DNA from: Alistipes indistinctus YIT 12060
GTDB lineage: Bacteria; Bacteroidota; Bacteroidia; Bacteroidales; Rikenellaceae
NCBI RefSeq assembly: GCF_025144995.1
Contig: NZ_CP102250.1
Location: 1,178,001 to 1,242,000 of the forward strand
Direction: 5' to 3'
DNA: 64,000 nt
A program made the translations under genes and the position numbers. Below are positions 16,697 through 24,569 of the stretch, piece after piece (within the stretch, counting starts at the first letter, position 1; each line of letters opens with the position of its first letter). The notes under the pieces were generated by a model. It worked only from the letters and a program-made list of their open reading frames with translations, was not told the origin of the DNA and searched no databases.

Positions 16697-16780
16697 TAGG
16701 GTAATAGATTATCCGTGTATACTCCGTTGAGTATAAAGATAATCAAAATACGACAGAAAATACAGGTTTTTCACCCACGC

Positions 16781-17386
16781 TTATTCCACATCCCCCTGAT
16801 CGATCATATTGTTCAGAAGCGCGTAAACGGTCAGACCCGAAACGGACTTGATGCCGGTTTTACGGGCGATATTTTTACGGTGGGATATGACCGTATGGAT
16901 CGAGATGTTATAACGATCGGCAATCTCCTTATTGGTCATGCCGCGTGCCACGGCAACCAGAATTTCGTTCTCCCGGTCGGAAAGTTCGTAGTTTTCAGGA
17001 ATGCCGGCATGTTCATCGCGGCTTTCGATCGCCTTGCGCAGTTTGCGGACGATTTGCGCGGGTTCATCGTAAAGATGAACCGAACCGTCGTACTGCCGAA
17101 GTGCTTCATCGTCGATCAGTCCGGTCAGCACAGCCACGAGCACAGCTTCGTGCAGGCAGGGAATTACCCCGCGCACGGATGTCCGTTTCTGGTAATCGAA
17201 CAGGCAGGGATCGACTAGCACTGCATCGGGTGAAAGCAACGTCAGCCGCTCGGTACAATGTCCCAGGTCAGGCAGTGTGTCGATCACCTCGAACTCCGGA
17301 TACCGCGACAAAATCTCCCGGATTCCGCGCGCCACGATGGCCGAAGGCTCAATCAACAGAATACGGTGTCGGACGGTCTCAGCCAT
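16781..17386 (-). CDS. LuxR/NarL-type response-regulator-like transcription factor
   Basis: A 201-residue protein. Residues 8-120 look like a receiver domain (HRILLIEPSAIVARGI, then SPDAVLVDP with a possible phospho-acceptor Asp), but the acidic pair normally found near the N-terminus is weak, so phosphorylation is uncertain. Residues 133-195 are a LuxR helix-turn-helix: LSDRENEILVAVARG, TNKEIADRYNISIHTV and RKNIARKTGI. The start overlaps the end of the hemerythrin gene by 8 bases and is preceded by the Shine-Dalgarno-like GGAGG six bases upstream, which suggests translational coupling. No histidine kinase is near. It probably reports to the same stress as its hemerythrin partner. Confidence 0.85.
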   Translation of the reverse strand: MAETVRHRILLIEPSAIVARGIREILSRYPEFEVIDTLPDLGHCTERLTLLSPDAVLVDPCLFDYQKRTSVRGVIPCLHEAVLVAVLTGLIDDEALRQYDGSVHLYDEPAQIVRKLRKAIESRDEHAGIPENYELSDRENEILVAVARGMTNKEIADRYNISIHTVISHRKNIARKTGIKSVSGLTVYALLNNMIDQGDVE

Positions 17387-18038
17387 GGTTTTCCTCCAGT
17401 TGCATCACGTAAGGTACGAGCACTTTATCTTCGATGAGCGCATGGCGTCCCAGATCGTCCTCAAGCAGGAAAACGTTAAACAGCGTGCGGTTGAGCTCTT
17501 CGGCGGGAACTTCGCCCGGCAGGTACTTGATCAGGATATTTTTCAGGTCTTCGAGCTTATCTTCGATATTGCTGTGGTTCTCTTCGAACTGCTCGATGCT
17601 GTAACCTTCGGTATGGACTCCGTGTACCAATCCGCGGATATAGGGAAATACCGTCTGCTCCTCATATTCGAAATGGGCCTCCACCTCATTGCGGTAATCG
17701 TTGAAAAAACGGTCGAGAATACGGGCCGACGAAGTCACGGGAACCTCTTCCAGCGACGACAGGTTCTCCCTGATCTCGGGAATGCGTTGCTCGAGATAGT
17801 ATTTGTGCGAGTTCTGCAAGAAAAGCACAATATCTTCAACATCTATCCCTTTAAACATCGCCGTATCGGGCAAAAAATCGTCGAACGTACTGATGTTGCA
17901 AACGAGCAGGAACAACTCCATCGAGACGCCCTGCGCACGGCACACCTCGGCGACGCTTTTATCGCCGAAACCGAGGTGGATTCCGAATCGCGGCAACACC
18001 CGCAGCAAACGGTAATTGGCCTGTATCAGGTCGGACAT
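17379..18038 (-). CDS. Hemerythrin-domain protein (Ric/ScdA-like)
   Basis: A 219-residue protein. The first 60 residues form a small helical domain (LLRVLPRFGIHLGFGDKSVAEVC) like the N-terminus of Ric/YtfE proteins. From about residue 115 on, a hemerythrin four-helix domain carries di-iron ligands: HFEYEEQ, FEENHSNIEDKL and GRHALIEDKV. Ric proteins help repair iron-sulphur or di-iron centres after nitric oxide or oxygen stress. I start at 18038 because AGGAGG lies seven bases before this ATG; starts at 18044, 18071 and 18149 are also in frame but lack this spacing. The LuxR regulator follows with overlap, forming a two-gene operon. Confidence 0.85.
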   Translation of the reverse strand: MSDLIQANYRLLRVLPRFGIHLGFGDKSVAEVCRAQGVSMELFLLVCNISTFDDFLPDTAMFKGIDVEDIVLFLQNSHKYYLEQRIPEIRENLSSLEEVPVTSSARILDRFFNDYRNEVEAHFEYEEQTVFPYIRGLVHGVHTEGYSIEQFEENHSNIEDKLEDLKNILIKYLPGEVPAEELNRTLFNVFLLEDDLGRHALIEDKVLVPYVMQLEENHG

Positions 18039-18243
18039 CTTCATACCTCCTGAAAAAAGGAGCTGTTTCATAAGGCTCGGTTTTCTGCAAATATCAGATA
18101 AATTATCGGAACCGCCAATCGCGGCACCTCTCGGCCCCAATCTTTTCATCGCTTCATTAATCGTCTGTCAGGAGTAAACAGAATACCGTTTATCGGCAAC
18201 CCGGCAACATCTCCAGGAATTACGTTTTCGCTACTTTACCTTA

Positions 18244-18251
18244 CAAAGGTA
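18244..18251 (-). promoter_or_regulatory. -7 box TACCTTTG of the hemerythrin-LuxR operon
   Basis: A full TAnnTTTG match on the minus strand, giving a leader of about 200 bases before the ATG at 18038. No TTTG at the -33 distance; an activator may be needed. Confidence 0.5.
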
Positions 18252-18322
18252 ATATACATCATCCGAATCGACCATCCCCAAAAACAGGGATTCGCAGGGA
18301 AGCTTTTCATCATTTGTCGGGA

Positions 18323-18354
18323 TTGCGGACGCCGGTCAAATACCTCACCTTTGC
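18323..18354 (+). promoter_or_regulatory. Probable promoter of the OB-fold lipoprotein operon
   Basis: ATTG (18323-18326) followed after 20 bases by CACCTTTG (18347-18354), one mismatch in each box. It lies about 125 bases before the ATG at 18480 and upstream of the leader hairpin. Confidence 0.45.
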
Positions 18355-18382
18355 ATCCGTAAGCCAATAACCATAAAACGGG

Positions 18383-18421
18383 CGATACCCCTGCTTTGCT
18401 TTCGGTACGGCAGGGGTATCG
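18383..18421 (+). promoter_or_regulatory. Leader hairpin, possible attenuator
   Basis: A 12-base-pair perfect stem (18383-18394 with 18410-18421) with a 15-base loop, followed by TTGTT. It lies between the predicted promoter and the start of the OB-fold lipoprotein gene. No gene to its left is transcribed in this direction, so it is a leader structure rather than the end of another operon. It could attenuate transcription or shape the leader; no competing antiterminator was worked out. Confidence 0.5.
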
Positions 18422-18479
18422 TTGTTAAACAGATTTACCCTCTCAAGCCGATAATTTCAAACCCGATAAAACAGATTCC

Positions 18480-19079
18480 ATGAAAAGAAACTACATGGCC
18501 GCCGTAGCGCTGCTGGCGATCGTAAGCTGCACAGCCGTCAGTTGCGGCTCCGGCACATCGAAACAAGGTCAAAGCGCCCCAGCCGCCCACGCGACCGCAA
18601 ACAGTACCGTCCTCGAAGTAGACAGCCTGTTGAAAAACGCCGAAACGCTCGTCGGTCAACCCGTCGTTGTCGAAGGCGTCTGCACGCATATCTGCCAGCA
18701 CGGCGGAGGCAAAATTTTCCTGATGGGCAGCGACGACACGCAGACGATCCGTATCGACGCGGGAGAAAAAGTGGGTAAATTCACGCCCGAAACGGTCAAC
18801 AGCCTCGTCCGCATCAACGGTACGCTCAACGAAGAGCGGATCGACGAAGCTTTCCTGTCCCAGTGGGAAGAACAGGCAAAAGCACAGGCAGCGGCACAGC
18901 ATGGCACTGCCGGATCATCCTGCGAAAGCGACCAGAAGGCCCGCGGCGAAACCCCGGTCAACAGCGTCGAAGAGCGAATCTCGAATTTCCGCAAGCGCAT
19001 CGCCGAGCGCCAGGCCAAAGAGGGCAAGAACTACCTGTCGTTCTATTCGGTTACGGCCGACAGTTATGAAATCCTTTAA
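18480..19079 (+). CDS. OB-fold lipoprotein
   Basis: A 199-residue protein with a lipoprotein signal; the lipidated residue is Cys17 (AIVSC) or Cys22 (AVSC). Residues 45-125 read as a nucleic-acid-type OB fold (LVGQPVVVEGVCTHIC, then GKIFLMGSDD, then NSLVRINGTL), the family known as tRNA_anti-like or DUF4920-type in exported proteins; CTHICQHGG could bind a metal. The C-terminal 70 residues are charged and helical. The next gene starts 3 bases after the stop and encodes a PepSY-type membrane protein. The pair may handle a metal or haem at the inner membrane or periplasm, but this is only a guess from context. Confidence 0.75.
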   Translation: MKRNYMAAVALLAIVSCTAVSCGSGTSKQGQSAPAAHATANSTVLEVDSLLKNAETLVGQPVVVEGVCTHICQHGGGKIFLMGSDDTQTIRIDAGEKVGKFTPETVNSLVRINGTLNEERIDEAFLSQWEEQAKAQAAAQHGTAGSSCESDQKARGETPVNSVEERISNFRKRIAERQAKEGKNYLSFYSVTADSYEIL

Positions 19080-19082
19080 GCG

Positions 19083-19658
19083 ATGCGATCCGGAAAATTC
19101 GGTTCCTTTTTTCGCAGGTGGAGCCGTACCGTCCACCGCGAGTTATCTTTCTTCTTCGGCGGAGTGGTGCTGATTTACGCGATATCGGGCTTCCTGCTCA
19201 ACCACAAGCGCGACTTCAACGCCGAATACGACATCACCCGCAAAGAGTTCCGCGTCGAGAGTATGCCGCAATCCCGCACGGGATGGAACAAAGCTTATGT
19301 ACTCTCGCTGCTCGGACCGCTGAACGAGACGGATAACTATACAAAACACTACTTCCCGTCGGCTTCGCAGGTAAAAGTTTTCCTCAAAGGCGGATCGTCG
19401 TTGGTAATCGATACCGGAAGCGGAGAAGCACTGTACGAATCGGTACGCAAACGTCCGTTGTGGAGCGGGCTCAACCGCCTGCATTACAATCCCGGACGTT
19501 GGTGGACCACCTTTTCCGACATCTTCGCCTTCTCGCTGATCCTCATTACGCTCACCGGGCTGGTGATGCTCAAGGGGCCTAAAGGTTTTTGGGGCCGCGG
19601 CGGTATCGAATTTCTGGCGGGTATACTGATCCCCATCGCATTCCTGGTTTTCATGTAA
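19083..19658 (+). CDS. PepSY-associated transmembrane protein
   Basis: A 191-residue membrane protein. An N-terminal basic stretch (RRWSRTVHRE) leads into TM1 (FFFGGVVLIYAISGFLLN), then a periplasmic part of about 90 residues with a PepSY-like strand pattern (QVKVFLKGGSSLVIDT, SGEALYES), then RLHYNPGRWWTTFSDIFAF into TM2 and a last segment at the end. Single His residues (His18, His36, and the one in RLHYNP) are placed as in PepSY-TM proteins linked to iron and haem uptake. It is in one operon with the OB-fold lipoprotein and is followed by a terminator at 19768. Biochemical role unknown. Confidence 0.82.
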   Translation: MRSGKFGSFFRRWSRTVHRELSFFFGGVVLIYAISGFLLNHKRDFNAEYDITRKEFRVESMPQSRTGWNKAYVLSLLGPLNETDNYTKHYFPSASQVKVFLKGGSSLVIDTGSGEALYESVRKRPLWSGLNRLHYNPGRWWTTFSDIFAFSLILITLTGLVMLKGPKGFWGRGGIEFLAGILIPIAFLVFM

Positions 19659-19767
19659 CGATGTTCATACCTGAATAAAGTTGGTTGTATGTATTAGTTA
19701 GTTTAGTTTAGTTCTTTTTCTTTCAGTTTCAAGTATCACTCAGTTTCAAATGCGGCAGCGGCCGCAG

Positions 19768-19795
19768 AGGCGGGCCTTTCGGGACCCGCCTTTTT
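19768..19795 (+). terminator. Intrinsic terminator of the PepSY operon
   Basis: Stem AGGCGGG/CCCGCCT (19768-19774 and 19785-19791) extended inside by two C-G pairs, followed by TTTTT. It lies about 110 bases after the PepSY gene. Confidence 0.8.
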
Positions 19796-20029
19796 GTACC
19801 TGTATTCCGGCAAATTATTCCGACAAACGGAGTCAGTCCTATTTCAGGATACAGATAAAATCCGGTTCCTGTGCATGAAATCAATACAAGCCCCCAGGGT
19901 ACGAATCCTGTTCCCCTGTCAACAAGACAAACAAAACAAACCTCTCCTACCGTCTATAAATTGCCTCCCTGCAGCGGATTTACACAATTATAGATGCACA
20001 CGCCATATAGACTGCATACGCCCGATCAT

Positions 20030-20063
20030 GCAAAAAGGGAACCCCAACGGGACTCCCTTTTGC
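20030..20063 (-). terminator. Terminator of the six-gene TonB/ABC cluster
   Basis: Arms GCAAAAAGGGA (20030-20040) and TCCCTTTTGC (20054-20063) pair with one bulged base. On the minus strand the 3' arm contains a T5 run. It lies about 50 bases after the stop of the DUF4857 gene, the last gene of the cluster. Confidence 0.65.
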
Positions 20064-20114
20064 ATATAAATATACCGGGTAAAGACACCCTGATCGGCTC
20101 AGGCAGGTTACTTG

Positions 20115-21323
20115 TCACCGGCGGATCACCATCAACGGGACGAACAGGAAGAGTCCCAGCAGGACTATCCCGGCGGCAGGCAGCCATGCGCGACGCAAGT
20201 GACGTCGCCGCACAATCAGGTAGACAACCGCCAACAGCACATTCAGCAATAGCGCGCAGGCAGAGAATCTACCCAGGCGCGGATAAACGTACTGATCGTC
20301 ATAGGACGTAAAGCTCAGATCGAACGGGAACAGCCATTCGGCAACGCGCTGCCTCACTCCTTCCGCAGCGGGATAGGTCAACGTATCGCAAAGCGAGTAA
20401 TCATCGGCGTCGACGGCATAATACCGGGTTCCTTCCTCACCGGAGATACTCACCGTCCAGTTGAACAGGTCGGCAACGATCATGATGTTTTCACTGCGCG
20501 GATCGAAATGTCCGACCGGCAACTGTTTCAGTTCATAGCCCGGATTGGTCAGCACATAAAAGTTATGCGCCTCGTCCGAAAGAAAAGCATAGCTCCGGCG
20601 GTTCGAAAACTCGGTAATGAAAATATCGGCGATCCGGACGCTGTCCGGCAAATCGACCCGGCGCACATACGGACGTCCCCGCAATTGCTTGAAGTGATAC
20701 AGGCCGCCTTTCCCGTCCAGCAACATATACCCCTCGTCATACTCTTTACGCGTGGTCGGGTTACCCGACACGCAGGCGGCCGGAAATTCGAATCCTTTGG
20801 CCTGGAGCGCACGGGTGAAAAGGTCGCTTTTCCGGTCATTGACCCGATTGGTCGCCATATCGATAAACTCAATGCGGTCATGGATGCGGAACACATCGGG
20901 AGGCATCTGCAATTCGACGCGGCCCGACATGGCTTCGAGCAGCGGATAGAGCTCCGGCTTCACTTTGTTGATATCCGACGGAGAGTTGCGGAAATAAAAA
21001 CTCTGCATCGAAACCGTTTGCGGAGTAAGCGCCACGCCGCGCAACGTATCGGGCTGACGGCCGTCGGAGAGCAACTGCCGGTAGTAAAACAACGGCAGGA
21101 TGCTGTCGAATTCCCGGTCCGTATAGGTCTTGCCGGACGCATCGTGCCGCACGATCTCGCCATCGTTGAAATCAATCGACGCGAAACTCTCCGTCACGCA
21201 ACTGTATAGGGTAAAAGGCGTCCTGTCCGGACCGACGGTCAGGAACCGGTAGGTCCACGGCAACAGCCACGCCAACAGTACCACAGCGGTAAAGAAGAGG
21301 ATTATCTTGCTTAAACGTATCAT
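20115..21323 (-). CDS. DUF4857-like membrane protein
   Basis: A 402-residue protein with one N-terminal hydrophobic segment (IILFFTAVVLLAWLLPW), a large hydrophilic region of about 310 residues, and two segments near the end (ACALLLNVLLAVVYLIV and PAAGIVLLGLFLFVPL). The hydrophilic part is beta-rich and has repeating Tyr/Asp strands suggestive of a propeller-like fold (DGKGGLYHFKQL, EAHNFYVLTNPG, TRYYAVDADDYSL). I recall this as the DUF4857 family of Bacteroidetes, found next to ABC genes. It is the last gene of the cluster, 68 bases after the permease. It may be the partner or sensor of that ABC module; nothing in it shows an activity. Confidence 0.72.
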   Translation of the reverse strand: MIRLSKIILFFTAVVLLAWLLPWTYRFLTVGPDRTPFTLYSCVTESFASIDFNDGEIVRHDASGKTYTDREFDSILPLFYYRQLLSDGRQPDTLRGVALTPQTVSMQSFYFRNSPSDINKVKPELYPLLEAMSGRVELQMPPDVFRIHDRIEFIDMATNRVNDRKSDLFTRALQAKGFEFPAACVSGNPTTRKEYDEGYMLLDGKGGLYHFKQLRGRPYVRRVDLPDSVRIADIFITEFSNRRSYAFLSDEAHNFYVLTNPGYELKQLPVGHFDPRSENIMIVADLFNWTVSISGEEGTRYYAVDADDYSLCDTLTYPAAEGVRQRVAEWLFPFDLSFTSYDDQYVYPRLGRFSACALLLNVLLAVVYLIVRRRHLRRAWLPAAGIVLLGLFLFVPLMVIRR

Positions 21324-21391
21324 AAATTCAATGGGTTAAAATCTTTTCAACAAAAGCAGCCGTTTCAAAGCCCGGCAGCACCGGCGCCGGA

Positions 21392-22063
21392 TCAGTCCTG
21401 GCATCCCTCCTTGAAACGGGACACCGAAAGTTGGGGCAGCAGCATCGCCGCCGCCGTGTACACCACGAGCCAGGGCAAAAAGCAATTGTACGCTTCCGGC
21501 ACAGAGGAAAGGAAAAAGATCCGCACTACGCCCACCGCAATCAGCAGGTCGATAATCCTGCGGCGCCAGGTCGGTTCGAGGCAAATCCACGCCGCAAAGA
21601 GATAGCCCGTAATGCCGCACAGGTACCACGGCAACGATGTGAGCAGGATGCGCGCTACCAGCTCGGGAGCCAGAATGCTTTGCAAATAGGCCCACAACGT
21701 CAGATAGTTCAACACGAAGATAATCCCGAGCTGTACGAGACCGGCTGCTAGCATCAAGCCGATCATGCTCCGTTGCGGATAAGGCAGGTGCAGCGTCAAT
21801 TTCAGCCGCTTCTGCTGGATTTCGGGCACAAACTGCACCAGGGCGAGCAATACCCCTATCGCCAGCGGCACATAGGTCAGCAATTCGATAAAGACCGTCT
21901 CGCGCGAAAGTAGTATTTCCCACAGGTGTTCCACTCCTTTGAAGCCGATCACCCGCTGCAACTGCAGCAACGCATAGATCACGAAAACGGAAGAGACGAT
22001 CAGGGCCAGCCAGAAATAACGGTGCGTTTTGATCCACTCCTTATAAAAGATCGCTTTTTTCAT
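21392..22063 (-). CDS. ABC-2-like membrane permease
   Basis: A 223-residue protein with six predicted membrane segments and the basic start MKKAIFYKEWIKTHRYFW, typical of ABC-2 type permeases in which the first lines read 'KEW.k....'. The loop EIQQKRLKLTLHLPYP also fits that family. It follows the ATPase gene by 35 bases, so the two should form an ABC module, probably with the DUF4857 protein as a third membrane part. Direction and substrate are unknown; ABC-2 permeases mostly export, but some gut Bacteroidetes modules of this type are uncharacterised. Confidence 0.75.
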   Translation of the reverse strand: MKKAIFYKEWIKTHRYFWLALIVSSVFVIYALLQLQRVIGFKGVEHLWEILLSRETVFIELLTYVPLAIGVLLALVQFVPEIQQKRLKLTLHLPYPQRSMIGLMLAAGLVQLGIIFVLNYLTLWAYLQSILAPELVARILLTSLPWYLCGITGYLFAAWICLEPTWRRRIIDLLIAVGVVRIFFLSSVPEAYNCFLPWLVVYTAAAMLLPQLSVSRFKEGCQD

Positions 22064-22098
22064 ATTTTTCTACGGTTTCTATTTGTTTGAGGTGAACC

Positions 22099-22992
22099 TC
22101 AGTATTTGCCGGTCAGCCCGATAAAGGCATCCTCCAGGTTCATTTTTTCGGACTTCAGATCGCTGTAAGCGATACCGCTCCGGGTCAGCCATCCGCCCAC
22201 ATAAGCTTCGTCTGCGAACGAATAAGTCTCGCCGCTGCCGCGGATAACCGCGCTGTGATACAGTTTCCCGTCCACGGGAAGCGTTTCGGGCGCACCGGCT
22301 TCGAGCCGGAACGTATAACGGCGGAACGTATCGAGCAGCTGCGGCACCGGTTTCTGGATCAGGATACTCCCGTAATCCATGATGATGCAGTCGTCGATCA
22401 GCCGTTCCATATCCTGGATGATGTGCGAAGTGAGGAAAATGGTTTTGGCTTCGGCTTTGGCGTACTCCCTCAGGTATTCGATAAAGAGCCGGCGGTAACC
22501 GGGATCAAGTCCCATCGAGAAGTCGTCCAACACTAACAATTCGGCGTTCTGTGCCAGGATCAGTCCGAGGGCTACCTGCGAACGCTGGCCGCACGACATC
22601 CGGGCAATACGCTGTTTTGGAGCGATCTTCAACTTGCGGATCAGTTCGTAATAAGCTTCCCGGTTCCAAGCCGGATAGAAAGCCGAATAGTAACGTTCGA
22701 TCTCCTCGACGGTCATGAATGCATACTGCACGTGTCCTTCGATCAGCAAAGCGATACGCCGCCGCGTCAGCGGGTCCATACGCTGTATATCCTCGCCGAA
22801 GATCAGGCACTCGCCCGAACGCGGCTGCAAATAACCGCTCAGGATGTTGATCGTCGTGGTCTTGCCTGTACCGTTTTTACCCAGCAGCCCCAGGATCCGG
22901 CCCCGCGGAACGCTGAAACTCAGGTTCTCGTAGATCATCCGGCTACCGTAATAGTGCGTCAGGTTGCGGCACTCAATGATATTTTCTTCCAT
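22099..22992 (-). CDS. ABC transporter ATP-binding protein
   Basis: A 297-residue ATPase. Walker A is GKNGTGKT (38-45); the signature is MSCGQRSQ (132-139) in place of LSGGQ; Walker B is LLVLDDFSMGLDP (152-164), where the catalytic glutamate is replaced by Asp157. The switch histidine is in LTSHI. The changes suggest slow hydrolysis or a specialised family, similar to other DD-type ATPases next to ABC-2 permeases. I start at 22992 (MEENIIECRNLTHYYG) because the upstream 31 residues of the longer frame do not fit the fold. The permease follows 35 bases later and the DUF6850-like barrel gene ends 20 bases before the start. Confidence 0.9.
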   Translation of the reverse strand: MEENIIECRNLTHYYGSRMIYENLSFSVPRGRILGLLGKNGTGKTTTINILSGYLQPRSGECLIFGEDIQRMDPLTRRRIALLIEGHVQYAFMTVEEIERYYSAFYPAWNREAYYELIRKLKIAPKQRIARMSCGQRSQVALGLILAQNAELLVLDDFSMGLDPGYRRLFIEYLREYAKAEAKTIFLTSHIIQDMERLIDDCIIMDYGSILIQKPVPQLLDTFRRYTFRLEAGAPETLPVDGKLYHSAVIRGSGETYSFADEAYVGGWLTRSGIAYSDLKSEKMNLEDAFIGLTGKY

Positions 22993-23012
22993 GTCAGATT
23001 GTGTGATTTGTA

Positions 23013-24548
23013 TTAAAATGCGACGCCGAAAACGATCCGGGCATAGTCGGAACGGTTGCCGTCGGCGAAACTGCCGTGCTGCCAATCGCCCTGTACGTAC
23101 AGGGCCATCGACGCCCGGGGAAAATCGTAATTCCAGCGAAACGAAGCGCCGTAAAGGGTCATATCGGCGCTCAAATGGCCGAAATTCCGCTGCATCATCT
23201 GCCCGATCGAACCGTCCATGTCCAGTCCGTCCAATTTAAGCTCCGCAGTTTGGTTCGCCAGATAATCGGCCGATACCGACAGGTGCAGTACCGAACGGCG
23301 CAGCCGTTTTTCGACGGTCAACCCGCCGCCGCAGCCGACCTTTCCGAACTGCATTTTGCGCGACGGGCTCAGGTAAGTGGCCTCGAAGTCGTAATAACGT
23401 CCCCTCGGCTCCGCATAAAACGACCAGCCGCGCATCTCCTCGAAGCCCCACAGCGCCGACAGCACCAGGTCGGTCCGGTTGTTACGGTACTGCTCTACCG
23501 CACCCAATTTCGGATAATTCTGGCTGCCAGAAGCGTCCCCGTAGATATATTCTGTTCCTAACCGTTTCGCATAATTGCCGGACAGTTTTATACCCCAGTG
23601 ATGGATTCCGCTCTGTCCCTGCCATCCCAATGCTCCGTCAAATACATTGTCCACCAACCTTGTTAACGGGAGTTTCTGATAGCCGGGTAAGATGCGCCGT
23701 ACCGCCCAACCGGAATAATGTACCGACAGGAATAAACCGGCCCCATCGCGCGGGAATAGCTCCAATCCGGCACCGTACGTTCTCCCGCTGAAATAGACGG
23801 AAGTATTATTTTCAGACGAGGAAAACCGGGTACTGTACATTCCTAATCCGAGCATCTGATATAACTTGGGACCGCCCAACGGCGCATAAAAGCTCATACT
23901 ACTTTTTTGCCGATAAACACGCAAATTGACCGATGTTCCCAATCTATAACATTCCCCGAGCGAAAGAGTCGCTCCGGTAGAAAGATTCAGATCTGAAACC
24001 ACACTTTTCGGCCTCGGATCGACGGTCCGGTATTCGATCTCAGCACGGTAATCGGCATAGATCCCCCATGCTACACGTCCAAACTCCCGCGCAAAACCGC
24101 CTGCAAATGCATAACGCTCCGAAATGAGATTCCCGCCCACTGAATCGGCCCAAACATACGGATAAAGCAACTCGAAATCAGCATTTTCGTTCCACTCCGT
24201 ATGCATCGTCCGCCCCAAACGATATCCGGCTCCGCCCCAAACCGTATTTTTTCCGCGACGGATATAAGACTGGGCGTCAAATGCCGCATAACGGTTCCCA
24301 CGGCCAACTTGTGACACCACTGCTTCGTCCTCCTGTCGGTAAGATCCTGACAAACCGATAGTGGTCAGAGACGTCTTGAAACGGTAAACCTGAGCTGCCG
24401 GATTTCCATACACTTCATGCATAAAATGCCCTGCGGGAGAGAGACGCTCGCCGAGGCCTGTAGCCACCGACGAGCTGTCTCTTTGGACTCCCCGCGCGGA
24501 CATTCCTGCACAAAGGCTTAACAATGCTAATGTGCAACGAAAAGTCAT
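23013..24548 (-). CDS. DUF6850-like outer-membrane beta-barrel protein
   Basis: A 511-residue protein. A signal peptide (CTLALLSLCAGMSARG) is followed by many alternating-residue strands ending in aromatic residues, with the last residues ARIVFGVAF ending in Phe, as in outer-membrane barrels. Strand-like examples are TIGLSGSYRQ, SMALYVQGDWQ and HLSVSADYLA. I recall this as the DUF6850 family, found only in Bacteroidetes TonB clusters. It lies between the DUF4876 lipoprotein (21 bases upstream) and the ATPase. It may be a channel or an assembly partner of the TonB receptor; no function is established to my knowledge. Confidence 0.75.
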   Translation of the reverse strand: MTFRCTLALLSLCAGMSARGVQRDSSSVATGLGERLSPAGHFMHEVYGNPAAQVYRFKTSLTTIGLSGSYRQEDEAVVSQVGRGNRYAAFDAQSYIRRGKNTVWGGAGYRLGRTMHTEWNENADFELLYPYVWADSVGGNLISERYAFAGGFAREFGRVAWGIYADYRAEIEYRTVDPRPKSVVSDLNLSTGATLSLGECYRLGTSVNLRVYRQKSSMSFYAPLGGPKLYQMLGLGMYSTRFSSSENNTSVYFSGRTYGAGLELFPRDGAGLFLSVHYSGWAVRRILPGYQKLPLTRLVDNVFDGALGWQGQSGIHHWGIKLSGNYAKRLGTEYIYGDASGSQNYPKLGAVEQYRNNRTDLVLSALWGFEEMRGWSFYAEPRGRYYDFEATYLSPSRKMQFGKVGCGGGLTVEKRLRRSVLHLSVSADYLANQTAELKLDGLDMDGSIGQMMQRNFGHLSADMTLYGASFRWNYDFPRASMALYVQGDWQHGSFADGNRSDYARIVFGVAF

Positions 24549-24569
24549 CTTCGGGTCTATCGATATTTT

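Larger units (their letters stand above)
18039..18479. other. Divergent control region, hemerythrin operon / OB-fold lipoprotein operon
   Basis: About 440 bases. It holds a minus-strand -7 box (18244-18251), a plus-strand promoter match (18323-18354) and a strong hairpin (18383-18421) in the leader of the plus-strand operon. No additional gene is seen. Confidence 0.5.
19659..20114. other. Gene-free stretch between convergent operons with two terminators
   Basis: About 455 bases. A plus-strand terminator lies at 19768-19795 and a minus-strand one at 20030-20063. Between them the DNA is AT-richer and the short frames are not protein-like. Confidence 0.5.
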
